Positions 1 to 5,104 of a DNA stretch of 5,104 nt are shown here, in pieces (within the stretch, counting starts at the first letter, position 1; every line of letters starts with the position of its first letter). The DNA is from Actinomycetota bacterium (GTDB taxonomy: Bacteria; Actinomycetota; Humimicrobiia; Humimicrobiales; Humimicrobiaceae). The stretch is from assembly GCA_016783995.1 (NCBI GenBank), contig JADHVN010000105.1:1-5104 (forward strand), written 5' to 3'. A program made the translations under genes and the position numbers. A model generated the notes under the pieces. The model saw nothing but the letters and a program-made list of their open reading frames with translations. It did not search any database and was not told where the DNA came from.

Positions 1-2413
1 CAATAATCTTGTTTGTATTTTTGTTATATAATTTGATCCAGATAAAAAAAACCAGATATTCATCTGAATTTGTGATTGTTACAGTTACATAATAAGTATT
101 ATTTATCTTTTCCACATTTAAAACAGCATCTATATGTGCCCGGGGCATTTTTCTTATCAAACTCATATCTGCATAAGTTTTAAGAGGAGAATAATACCAG
201 AAATATTCACCTGTAAAAATATCCCTATTTGTTGTCAACCAGTATAATTGTGTGCTCTCTAGAATCTTATTCTTTTCGATACTGAGTTTTAAAAAATAGA
301 CTGCTGAGAGATCGTTAATCGTGGGTAAAGTAAAAATTTTCTCCCTTTTCTCCTTTTCGATGTTGACTGTTAAATCTGTAGATAGTTTTTCTGTCAAATC
401 AAAGTTATAGATTTTAATGAAAACTTTTGAGTCTGGATAACTTTTTAGCTCATTATTAATAATCCAGATTGAATGATCGTCATATGAATATTGAATATGT
501 AAAGGTTCACAGGCCTTTTTTGTACCGAAAAATGCGCCGTTTGGATTTAGAAAATAATCATATAATTGCCAGATAAGACTTGGCCAGGGACTATTATGCA
601 TCCAGCCGATAATACCTGTTGCTTTCGGAAAATTTCGGTTATGCGCTTCATACATTGCTCTCCAGCTTTCATATCCCAGAACCTGGGCTGTTTTCAAATA
701 GTCGAACAGATCTTTTGGTTGACCGTAGCGTTTTGAAATTGCTTCATCAATTTTTTTAGTATTATTAAACTCGTCTCCGACTCCGGCATGATGATTCCAT
801 GCCTCGCTTCCAACATACAATTGATCCCCGGGGAGCATCTTTTCTATACTTTCCATTATGGGAATACAGACATCCGGACACGTTTCAGTGTTAAAGCGCT
901 CCGCATACCCCTGTCTTTCCTGATCATACCAGTATATCGGAGGCACATACGAATAAGGGCCGGTCATCTTGACTCCGGTAATACCTGCAAGTTTTGATGG
1001 TTTATGTGATGCACTTGAAATTCTTGGCAAATTATTATAGGTCTCCTGTAAAACTTCCAGATAGACTCGTTCCACATTTTCCGGAGGCGGAAAATCACTC
1101 CCATAAAACCATGCAGCAAATGAGGGGTGATTCCGTAAACGTAAAATCTGAGATCTCTCGGATTCTCTAGCGACATTAATATCACCATATTTCCAGATAT
1201 CCCATTTTTCAAAATGATTACAGCAAGGCCAACCGGCAAGCACCAGTATACCTTTTTGATCGCATAGATCCCAGAAATAGTCAGTAGCCAGTTTCCCTTC
1301 CAGGCGTACTGCATTCATATTTAAATTAATGAGAAAATCAATATCAATTTCATCCTGTCTCTTTGATTGACGTAACATTAAATCGGGAGACCATGCAGTT
1401 CCCCGGATTAGTAATTCTTTACCATTAATGAGAAATAATAGTGCTTCATGTTCGTTAGTGACTGTCTTAATTTCGCGAATTCCAAAAGTAATGTTTGTGC
1501 TGTCTGAAACATTATCTTTGGTCTTTAAAATCATTCTGAGTTCGTACATTTCCGGCTTCCCTAATTGATATGGCCACCATAAGCGGGGATTTCTTATTTT
1601 TAATTGGGGGAATTCATGGTGAGTGAAAATGAGTTTGTTTGTAGACAGGGGGTCGACTGTAATGTGTTTATTAAACGTTATATTTTCTGTAGTGCATTCA
1701 ATTTCTGTCTCTATTGTGTGATCTTGAGTATTAACTATCTCAGTTTCAATCACTAGTTCTGCTTCATCCAGTGTATGGGTATTAAGCCGGGTGTGGACAA
1801 ATGTATTTTTTAAAGCAACCGGTCCGGAAGAATATAAAATTATAGGCTGCCAGATTCCCATGTTATCATCCGGCATGCCTGGCGCCCAGTCAATAAAGGT
1901 TATTGCCAGATCATCAGGTTCCGGTGAAAAGACTTCAACAGCCATGGCATTTTTTTTACCAACCAGCACAAAATGAGTGATATCAAAATCATACAGCCTG
2001 AAGGTTCCGTTCACATAATCGGTACTGGCAATTCTTTTACCATTGAGCCAGATATTTGCAGAATAATTAATTCCGCGAAAGTTAAGCCAGACTTGTTGCC
2101 CCTGAAGGGAACTATCTATAACAAATTCAGTCCTATACCACCAGGATTTTCTAAAGGGGCTCTCTTCTGGCTTGTATTGTAGTGAAAAATTGATATTTCG
2201 GTCTTTCTTGTAACCGGGAATTTTTAACAAATTTAGTCCAAAATAGGGGTCATCATAGATTTTGTTATCTACCAGGGCTGCAACGACTGTATTTGGAATA
2301 CTTGTGGGATACCATTTATCATGTACATACCCTGGTCTGGATATGATTTCTCCATAGTCATTTAGATCTTTTGAGCAAAATAAAAACCAATTATCACTTA
2401 ATATCTGTTTCAT
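1..2413 (-). CDS. GH2 exo-beta-D-glucosaminidase (CsxA-type), C-terminus cut by window edge
   Basis: Seen: 804 codons without a stop, start ATG at 2413, running off the left edge. Domain order is GH2-like: N-terminal sugar-binding jelly roll (about 1-190, with WWYRTEF at 91-97, FRGINYSANIWLNG at 112-125, MGIWQP at 185-190), Ig-like domain (about 195-320), TIM barrel (about 325-620) and C-terminal Ig-like domains. Catalytic residues: D440 in YGSDFPPPE is the likely acid/base and E510 in RFNTETC the nucleophile. The GSD and FNxET motifs, GWPCC (394-398), MTGPYSYVPPIYWYD after 480 and WMHNSPWPSLIWQLYD (604-619) match what I remember of Amycolatopsis CsxA (D469, E541). An Asp in place of the usual GH2 Glu acid/base separates this subgroup from beta-galactosidases and beta-mannosidases. 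E372 (RLEG) may help recognise glucosamine. The role is release of terminal GlcN from chitosan oligosaccharides. No signal peptide or binding module precedes the jelly roll, so it is probably cytoplasmic. Roughly 80-100 residues are likely missing. A related beta-mannosidase-like specificity is the main alternative. Confidence 0.92.
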   Translation of the reverse strand, partial: MKQILSDNWFLFCSKDLNDYGEIISRPGYVHDKWYPTSIPNTVVAALVDNKIYDDPYFGLNLLKIPGYKKDRNINFSLQYKPEESPFRKSWWYRTEFVIDSSLQGQQVWLNFRGINYSANIWLNGKRIASTDYVNGTFRLYDFDITHFVLVGKKNAMAVEVFSPEPDDLAITFIDWAPGMPDDNMGIWQPIILYSSGPVALKNTFVHTRLNTHTLDEAELVIETEIVNTQDHTIETEIECTTENITFNKHITVDPLSTNKLIFTHHEFPQLKIRNPRLWWPYQLGKPEMYELRMILKTKDNVSDSTNITFGIREIKTVTNEHEALLFLINGKELLIRGTAWSPDLMLRQSKRQDEIDIDFLINLNMNAVRLEGKLATDYFWDLCDQKGILVLAGWPCCNHFEKWDIWKYGDINVARESERSQILRLRNHPSFAAWFYGSDFPPPENVERVYLEVLQETYNNLPRISSASHKPSKLAGITGVKMTGPYSYVPPIYWYDQERQGYAERFNTETCPDVCIPIMESIEKMLPGDQLYVGSEAWNHHAGVGDEFNNTKKIDEAISKRYGQPKDLFDYLKTAQVLGYESWRAMYEAHNRNFPKATGIIGWMHNSPWPSLIWQLYDYFLNPNGAFFGTKKACEPLHIQYSYDDHSIWIINNELKSYPDSKVFIKIYNFDLTEKLSTDLTVNIEKEKREKIFTLPTINDLSAVYFLKLSIEKNKILESTQLYWLTTNRDIFTGEYFWYYSPLKTYADMSLIRKMPRAHIDAVLNVEKINNTYYVTVTITNSDEYLVFFIWIKLYNKNTNKII

Positions 2414-2584
2414 TGCTCTCTTTCCGGATATTTAAAATTACTTTTTATGGTGAGATAATTTAAGTTCATCTGCAATATTTATTTTCACGTAAAAACAAAC
2501 ATAGGCACCTGTTCTGCTGTTAAACCTCCCGATGGATTGGGTGATGCGTCTCTTTTATCTGTACCAAAACAGTGCAGAAAAGAA
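2414..2584. other. Unassigned junction between glucosaminidase gene and activase remnant
   Basis: This stretch must carry the leader of the glucosaminidase gene but shows no recognisable promoter, terminator or RNA. Activase homology stops abruptly at 2585, so its right border is a breakpoint. Both strands stay open for about 30-60 codons in one frame each (for example, on the minus strand, a run containing NPSGGLTAEQVPMFVFT that stops near 2480). I do not recognise either product and cannot tell which strand, if any, was coding. Confidence 0.4.
2416..2425 (-). promoter_or_regulatory. Ribosome binding site of the glucosaminidase gene
   Basis: The minus strand reads GGAAAGAGAG just before ATG at 2413, with the GGAAAG part six bases from the start codon. 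This purine-rich site, and the jelly-roll homology beginning shortly after it, support this start. No convincing -35/-10 pair was found between it and 2584. Confidence 0.6.
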
Positions 2585-2655
2585 GAAGGCAAGATTCAGC
2601 CAGGGTATCTTGTACTCTTCTCTAATTCTCTTTGAGATTGCATTAACAATATTCC
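2585..2655. repeat. 71-bp direct repeat, copy 1 (activase 3' segment)
   Basis: Matches 5034-5104 in the same orientation at 69 of 71 positions by manual alignment. The two differences fall in third codon positions on the minus strand (AGA/AGG for Arg and TAC/TAT for Tyr). The left border is sharp: base 2584 and beyond do not match. The right border is unknown because copy 2 runs out of the window. Confidence 0.95.
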
Positions 2656-2745
2656 CGGGAATACAGGTAAAGGGAAATACATTTATAATCCCGTCGGCAC
2701 CATTTTTAATCCAGTCTTCAGTTTTTACCAATTTCAATAATAAAT
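2585..2745 (-). pseudogene. Remnant of acyl-CoA dehydratase activase-type gene (C-terminal region)
   Basis: About 54 codons read in one frame from near KLVKTEDWIKNG through ADGIINVFPFTCIPGN to KIPWLNLAF. This is the glycine/proline-rich end region (FPFTCxPGN...RIREEY) of the long BadF/HgdC-type activase proteins with a DUF2229-like domain. The same segment occurs at the right edge of the window, where the gene continues with DGLEQGTTETRLEAF to a natural stop. Here the homology breaks after LAF at 2585 and the frame runs into unrelated residues, ending near 2555, so the last 28 codons are absent. Upstream it meets the 3' end of the PIN toxin gene. An ATG at 2758 opens the frame, but there is no sign it is a genuine start. 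The left limit of homology (about 2745) is estimated. Confidence 0.75.
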
Positions 2746-3144
2746 CTAAATTAGCCACAAAATTTTTACCTTATCTTCTAAGGTTTTAAATTCTTTATCA
2801 CCAGTTATAATTTCTCCTTTATTAAGTTTTGCTAAGGCAGCGGTAAAACAATCAGCATAGGATATTTTTTTAGTAGCTTTAAAGCGAGCTGCTTCTCTAG
2901 CAAGCTGTATATCAACATTAATAATATCAATGGGCAGGGTTGTGATTATTTTTTCAATTTCATTTAATTTTTCTTGTCCACACTCCCGTAAAATAATATA
3001 GTAGACCTCTCCATAATTTACCGATGTCATTAGTAAATTATTATTTTTCTCTACTGCATTAATAAAAAATGATCCAACCTTTTCAAAGCCAGCCTCTTTC
3101 TCTAGAAAAACCAAGAGGCCATATGCATCAAGGATTCTTGTCAT
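2746..3144 (-). CDS. vapC: PIN-domain ribonuclease toxin (VapC-like)
   Basis: A 132-residue protein, normal length for a VapC-type toxin. PIN domains are Mg/Mn-dependent ribonucleases that cut RNA and arrest growth when released from their antitoxin. The acidic metal-binding set is complete: D6 in MTRILDAYGLL, E46 in NYGEVYY, D98 in ISYADCFTAALA and D116 in IITGDKEFKTLE. The end KVKILWLI is a usual PIN finish, so the gene looks intact. Its ATG lies three bases after the antitoxin stop (TAA-GCT-ATG), with the AAAGAGAG at the antitoxin's 3' end as ribosome binding site, which implies translational coupling. Its stop lies next to the activase remnant, so the module's downstream edge coincides with a breakpoint. 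No terminator is visible. The cellular target cannot be inferred. Confidence 0.9.
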   Translation of the reverse strand: MTRILDAYGLLVFLEKEAGFEKVGSFFINAVEKNNNLLMTSVNYGEVYYIILRECGQEKLNEIEKIITTLPIDIINVDIQLAREAARFKATKKISYADCFTAALAKLNKGEIITGDKEFKTLEDKVKILWLI

Positions 3145-3147
3145 AGC

Positions 3148-3384
3148 TTAAGTCTCTCTTTCTTTATCTTTTGAGCGCTCTTCAAGGAGTGCTCTTGATA
3201 ATTTTCCCTTGGTCTGTAAAACACCGGCTATTTTTTCAAAATATTCTTGTGTAACAGGTTTAAGAACCAACTCATCGTCTCTCTCTTCAATGTATAGCTT
3301 TGTTCCTCTTTTTATATTATATTTTCGGCGAATTTTTGAAGGTATTACAATTTGTCCCTTTGTAGTTACAACTGTGTTAACCAT
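3148..3384 (-). CDS. vapB: AbrB/MazE-fold antitoxin and autorepressor (VapB-like)
   Basis: A 78-residue protein with an N-terminal SpoVT/AbrB swapped-hairpin DNA-binding domain: TTKGQIVIPSKIRRKYNIK followed by RGTKLYIEERDDELVLKP, about residues 7-43. The charged helical tail from TQEYFEKIAGVL to the C-terminus would wrap the PIN toxin and block its active site. In this family the antitoxin, alone or with toxin, represses its own promoter. It is the first gene of a two-gene operon with the PIN gene three bases downstream. The ATG at 3384 is supported by a strong AAAGGGGGA site six to eight bases upstream and by the AbrB motif beginning directly after it. The antitoxin-first order with tight spacing is standard for these modules. 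Confidence 0.9.
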   Translation of the reverse strand: MVNTVVTTKGQIVIPSKIRRKYNIKRGTKLYIEERDDELVLKPVTQEYFEKIAGVLQTKGKLSRALLEERSKDKERET

Positions 3385-3390
3385 ATCTTG

Positions 3391-3400
3391 TTCCCCCTTT
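3391..3400 (-). promoter_or_regulatory. Strong ribosome binding site of the antitoxin gene
   Basis: The minus strand reads AAAGGGGGAA six bases before the ATG at 3384. It is much stronger than the toxin's site, consistent with antitoxin being made in excess. Confidence 0.75.
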
Positions 3401-3408
3401 CTGTAAAA

Positions 3409-3437
3409 TATATATCATATAAATTAAGGTACGTCAA
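3409..3437 (-). promoter_or_regulatory. Sigma-70-type promoter of the toxin-antitoxin operon
   Basis: On the minus strand TTGACG (3437-3432) is separated by exactly 17 bases from TATATA (3414-3409), preceded by TG plus one base (extended -10). Transcription should begin near 3402, giving a leader of only about 18 bases that starts almost at the ribosome binding site. The AT-rich near-palindrome ATATGATATAT overlapping the -10 is a possible autorepressor operator, which is inference. Confidence 0.75.
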
Positions 3438-3455
3438 TAATTATTTCTCTTACCT

Positions 3456-3644
3456 TTAAATAATGTAATACTTTAACATAATATTCAGACTTATATAGGA
3501 TTGCAAAGTTACAAATAAACGAATTACTCCAATATGCTCCCGTGCTGTTTGAAGAGTTGACTGTTTATCAGGGCGGCTATTTGCGCGATAAACAAGAGTT
3601 ATTAATTCAATAGTCTCCTTTTTCATGCTTTTGTCATTTTTCAC
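3456..3644 (-). pseudogene. Degraded Avd-like four-helix-bundle protein gene
   Basis: The minus frame reads ETIELITLVYRANSRPDK then QSTLQTAREHIGVIRLFV before losing similarity and stopping at 3456. ELI..ANS..DK...L..AR..I.V.RL is the middle helices of Avd-like proteins, the bundle family that accompanies diversity-generating retroelement reverse transcriptases and also occurs alone or in rRNA intervening sequences. The usual protein is about 110-120 residues with a helix before this point and a basic C-terminal helix (KDLK...ISLKKF). Here helix 1 is missing and the sequence after RLF degenerates, perhaps through a frameshift. The only far-upstream start is a GTG at 3644 inside the IS-like repeat, without a proper ribosome binding site; an ATG at 3626 is the alternative. 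I judge it a remnant. Family assignment is from recalled motifs only. Confidence 0.5.
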
Positions 3645-3680
3645 CCTGATTGTACTGCTTTTTCAACCTCATTGTACCAG
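3632..3680. mobile_element. IS21-like terminal segment (two tandem 22-bp repeats)
   Basis: Plus strand starts TGTCA at 3632, then two adjacent 22-bp units, 3637-3658 (TTTTTCACCCTGATTGTACT...) and 3659-3680 (TTTTTCAACCTCATTGTACC...), identical at 17 of 22 positions, with 17 of the first 19 matching. Short direct repeats with a TGGTACA/TTGTACC core next to a TG...CA tip are characteristic of IS21-family ends, where they bind the transposase. No istA/istB gene is present and no matching inverted end was found, so this would be an isolated or deleted terminus. It begins where the Avd-like reading frame loses its N-terminus, fitting an insertion into that gene. The family assignment is inference; the repeat itself is directly visible. 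Confidence 0.5.
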
Positions 3681-3700
3681 TCCCTAATTTATTAGTTAAT

Positions 3701-3709
3701 ATTATATCA
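3701..3709 (-). promoter_or_regulatory. Possible extended -10 promoter element
   Basis: The minus strand reads TGATATAAT (3709-3701), a perfect extended -10, but there is no good -35 at 16-18 bases. It would read toward the IS-like repeat and the Avd remnant. In such AT-rich DNA it may be chance. Confidence 0.3.
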
Positions 3710-3733
3710 AAATTTTAATTTGGTCTATTCTTA

Positions 3734-3850
3734 CAACCAATTGATGAGTTGGGGAAATTAGCCGCAAAAGCACTTTTTAATGAAATAAAAACAAAAAAGA
3801 AAGAAAATATAAAAGTAGTTTTTGAACCAAAAATAATTATAAGAAATTAA
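3734..3850 (+). pseudogene. C-terminal remnant of a LacI-family transcription regulator
   Basis: Thirty-eight codons plus stop: QPIDELGKLAAKALFNEI, then a lysine-rich linker, then VVFEPKIIIRN and TAA. QPxxELGxxAAxxL...I...(6-12)...xxxPxLIIRxS is the standard finish of LacI/GalR regulators, the last helix and strand of the periplasmic-binding-protein-like sugar-sensing domain. The frame is closed by a TAA at 3716-3718, so the DNA-binding domain and about 300 residues of sensor are missing. It lies on the plus strand and converges on the kinase gene, whose stop is 26 bases away. The neighbourhood of a GH2 glycosidase suggests it once controlled sugar genes, but this link is inference. Confidence 0.8.
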
Positions 3851-3875
3851 CAAGAGCTTTGTAATATCTTCTTAT

Positions 3876-4754
3876 TTACTGCTGAACAATAAAGTTTAAG
3901 GCTTTTGGAACTACTTTGAATTTTGCCGGCAGCTTGCAAATATATTCCCCATCAGCAAATACACTAAAATTGTATTCGCTATCTATTTGGAAATCATTAA
4001 CTCTGAAATATTCAACATATGGGTCGCTTAAATGCTCACCTTTGAAAACGCTTGGAAATGCTTTTATCAAATGAATTTTACTCATTCTTTTTATTATACA
4101 TACATCAAGTATTCCATCTTCAGGATCAGCATTGGGTGCAATTTGCATGCCACCTCCATATCTAGGCAAATTTCCTACTACCATAAACATTGCATCTAAT
4201 TCTCTTTCATTGCCATCAAATTTTATAAAAAATTTTTTTGACCTGTAAGTTATCAAAGTTCTATAAACTGCATAAGTATATTTAGCAGATCCTTTAATAG
4301 GGAATTTTGTATTATTTGCAAGATCTGTTACTATGGAATCAAAACCTGCTCCCGCAACCCCCAGATAATAATATTTGCTGTTTATCAATCCTAGGTCAAT
4401 TCTTTTTACTGCACCCTTTTTTATAGCCTTGCAGCAGCTGTCTAAATCAGGCAGTATGTTCAGGCTTGCAGCAATATCATTTCCGGAACCAAAAGGGATG
4501 CATCCCAGATTCTTTCTGGTTTCAGCAAGAGCATTAGCCATGTAGTGTAAAGTCCCATCGCCGCCAACAGATATGAAGTTTGTGATCTCTGAGTTTAAAT
4601 TCAGGCGTATGGCTTCAATTATGTCATCAGCGCTTTTGCTTATATGTATTTCGTAATCCAGATTATATTTATTGAATGCTGATTTTACCTTTTCTTTAGC
4701 TTCAAGCGCTTTACCTTTAAAAGATGAAGGGTTTAGTATTAATAAATTTTTCAT
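3876..4754 (-). CDS. Diacylglycerol/lipid kinase family protein (YegS/BmrU/DgkB-like)
   Basis: A full-length 292-residue soluble kinase, typical for this family (about 290-310). The N-terminal nucleotide-binding domain shows LILNPSSFKGKA (5-16, in place of the usual NPxSG), the signature SVGGDGTLHYMANAL (62-76) that binds the ATP phosphates, and CIPFGSGNDIAASL (85-98), corresponding to PxGTxND. The C-terminal beta-sandwich has LGVAGAGFDS (131-140), YGGGMQIAPNADPEDGILDV (199-218) and VFADGEY (265-271), which carry the structural metal-site and catalytic acidic residues of this family. Members phosphorylate diacylglycerol or related lipids and help recycle phospholipid head-group turnover products at the membrane. 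The substrate cannot be assigned from motifs: the family also includes sphingoid and ceramide kinases. Start ATG at 4754 fits the N-terminal motif, although only a weak AAAGC precedes it. It appears monocistronic, with a divergent promoter region upstream and no functional downstream gene on its strand before the remnants. Confidence 0.92.
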   Translation of the reverse strand: MKNLLILNPSSFKGKALEAKEKVKSAFNKYNLDYEIHISKSADDIIEAIRLNLNSEITNFISVGGDGTLHYMANALAETRKNLGCIPFGSGNDIAASLNILPDLDSCCKAIKKGAVKRIDLGLINSKYYYLGVAGAGFDSIVTDLANNTKFPIKGSAKYTYAVYRTLITYRSKKFFIKFDGNERELDAMFMVVGNLPRYGGGMQIAPNADPEDGILDVCIIKRMSKIHLIKAFPSVFKGEHLSDPYVEYFRVNDFQIDSEYNFSVFADGEYICKLPAKFKVVPKALNFIVQQ

Positions 4755-4878
4755 TGCTTTATTTTATTAGTTTTTTTTGAAAAAGTAAAAGATATTGGAT
4801 TTAAGCAGTTTTAATGATTATTTAATTTATGTATAATTAGCTATAGATTTAATTATTCTAATTGAAAGGAGTATCTTT
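4755..4878. other. AT-rich divergent intergenic region upstream of the kinase gene
   Basis: Between the kinase start and the short plus-strand frame. It holds the plus-strand -10 TATAAT described separately. For the minus strand, TATACA near 4835-4830 could serve the kinase, but no acceptable -35 accompanies it. Confidence 0.4.
4809..4837 (+). promoter_or_regulatory. Plausible plus-strand promoter with consensus -10
   Basis: TATAAT at 4832-4837 is a perfect -10. Seventeen bases upstream is TTTTAA (4809-4814), a poor -35. Start of transcription would be near 4844, about 35 bases before the ATG at 4879, which has a good ribosome binding site. The arrangement is coherent though the -35 is weak. 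Confidence 0.5.
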
Positions 4879-4923
4879 ATGAATATATTTAAATTTATAA
4901 GAACTCGCTTTCACATCCTATAA
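4864..4923 (+). pseudogene. Orphan gene start: strong RBS and 14-codon frame
   Basis: GAAAGGAG (4864-4871) is followed after seven bases by ATG at 4879 and the frame MNIFKFIRTRFHIL, stopping at TAA 4921-4923. Promoter, ribosome binding site and start are well formed, but the frame ends after 14 codons and the DNA beyond belongs to the 3' end of the activase gene on the other strand. Most likely this is the 5' end of a gene whose body was removed in the rearrangement. A genuine small peptide or leader peptide is the alternative. The product is not recognised. Confidence 0.4.
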
Positions 4924-4949
4924 GTATAAAACAGGAATCTTTGGTTTTG

Positions 4950-5104
4950 CTATTTCTTGTTCTTCATATATTGCTTTGCCTGATACATAAAGGCTTCCAG
5001 ACGGGTCTCGGTTGTTCCCTGCTCCAGCCCATCGAAGGCAAGATTCAGCCAGGGTATCTTATACTCTTCCCTAATTCTCTTTGAGATTGCATTAACAATA
5101 TTCC
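4950..5104 (-). CDS. Acyl-CoA dehydratase activase-type protein, C-terminal 50 codons only
   Basis: The gene enters from the right edge and ends at TAG (4952-4950). Visible residues begin NIVNAISKRIREEY, continue KIPWLNLAFDGLEQGTTETR and end LEAFMYQAKQYMKNKK. The IPxLNLAFDGxEQxxTxTRLEAFMxQA ending is typical of the long proteins that combine BadF/BcrA/HgdC ATPase modules with a DUF2229-like domain. These relate to activators that inject electrons, driven by ATP, into 2-hydroxyacyl-CoA or benzoyl-CoA-type dehydratases/reductases. The ATPase and cysteine motifs lie outside the window, so the exact role is not testable here. Its first visible 24 codons are duplicated in the remnant near 2585-2655. 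Confidence 0.8.
   Translation of the reverse strand, partial: NIVNAISKRIREEYKIPWLNLAFDGLEQGTTETRLEAFMYQAKQYMKNKK
5034..5104. repeat. 71-bp direct repeat, copy 2 (within activase gene end)
   Basis: Same orientation as 2585-2655, with 69 of 71 positions identical. The repeat reaches the window edge, so its real length is greater and unknown. Copies are offset by 2449 bases. Confidence 0.95.

Noticed and set aside
788..997. Plus-strand 69-codon frame
   Set aside because: Antisense to the active-site region of the glucosaminidase, with no supporting signals.
964..1314. Minus-strand open frame of 116 codons
   Set aside because: It lies in another frame of the glucosaminidase TIM barrel, which has the recognised catalytic motifs; this frame shows no family signature.
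1791..2182. Two plus-strand open frames of 61 and 69 codons
   Set aside because: Both are antisense to the conserved N-terminal domain of the glucosaminidase and have no ribosome binding site or recognisable product.
2559..2584. Possible second IS end (a GTACC and GAAAAG-containing stretch beside the 2585 breakpoint)
   Set aside because: Similarity to the repeat units at 3637-3680 is limited to short scattered words and is not better than chance in this base composition.
2532..2789. Plus-strand 85-codon frame
   Set aside because: It runs antisense across the activase remnant and its breakpoint; the minus strand carries the recognisable protein.
3209..3406. Plus-strand 65-codon frame
   Set aside because: Antisense to the AbrB-type antitoxin gene and its ribosome binding site.
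3840..3876. Possible terminator between the LacI remnant and the kinase gene (AAGAA...TTCTT arms)
   Set aside because: Only about five pairs in the stem with a long loop and no clear T-run; too weak to call.
4926..4950. Possible hairpin after the activase stop (AAAAC...GTTTT)
   Set aside because: Five A/T-rich pairs only, without a convincing stem or T-tract for termination.
1..5104. CRISPR array, tRNA or rRNA gene
   Set aside because: No regularly spaced repeats beyond the two described, and no tRNA- or rRNA-like conserved segments were noticed on either strand.

Overview
The window is an AT-rich piece of a bacterial chromosome, probably from an anaerobe. The best clue is the 3' end of an acyl-CoA dehydratase activase-type gene (BadF/HgdC-related, DUF2229-like C-terminus) at the right edge. 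This family belongs to oxygen-sensitive radical dehydratases of anaerobes such as Clostridia and similar lineages. Species cannot be told from the sequence. Nearly every gene reads on the minus strand.

Left half (1-2413): one long minus-strand gene, uninterrupted for 804 codons and running off the left edge. It encodes a GH2 exo-beta-D-glucosaminidase of the CsxA type, which removes glucosamine from chitosan oligosaccharides. Both catalytic acids are visible (D440 and E510). It has no signal peptide, so it probably acts on imported oligosaccharides in the cytoplasm.

Middle (2414-3875): a patchwork of one intact module and several gene remnants. A 54-codon piece of an activase gene ends sharply at 2585. 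Next comes an intact AbrB-type antitoxin/PIN-domain toxin pair (3384 to 2746) with a strong promoter. Upstream of it lie a degraded Avd-like four-helix-bundle gene, a 44-bp imperfect tandem repeat resembling an IS21-family terminus, and the last 38 codons of a LacI-family regulator on the plus strand.

Right part (3876-5104): an intact lipid/diacylglycerol kinase-family gene on the minus strand, then a divergent promoter and good ribosome binding site driving only a 14-codon reading frame (a gene start without its gene), then the C-terminal 50 codons of the activase.

The last 71 bases of the window repeat the activase remnant at 2585-2655 with two differences, both synonymous. The kinase, toxin-antitoxin pair and remnants therefore lie between two direct copies of the same gene end. 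I read this as a rearrangement hotspot with insertions, deletions and duplication. I do not see a clearly new multi-gene system. The best leads are the duplicated activase end, the IS-like terminus inside the Avd remnant, and the decapitated LacI regulator in the same neighbourhood as a sugar-degrading enzyme.
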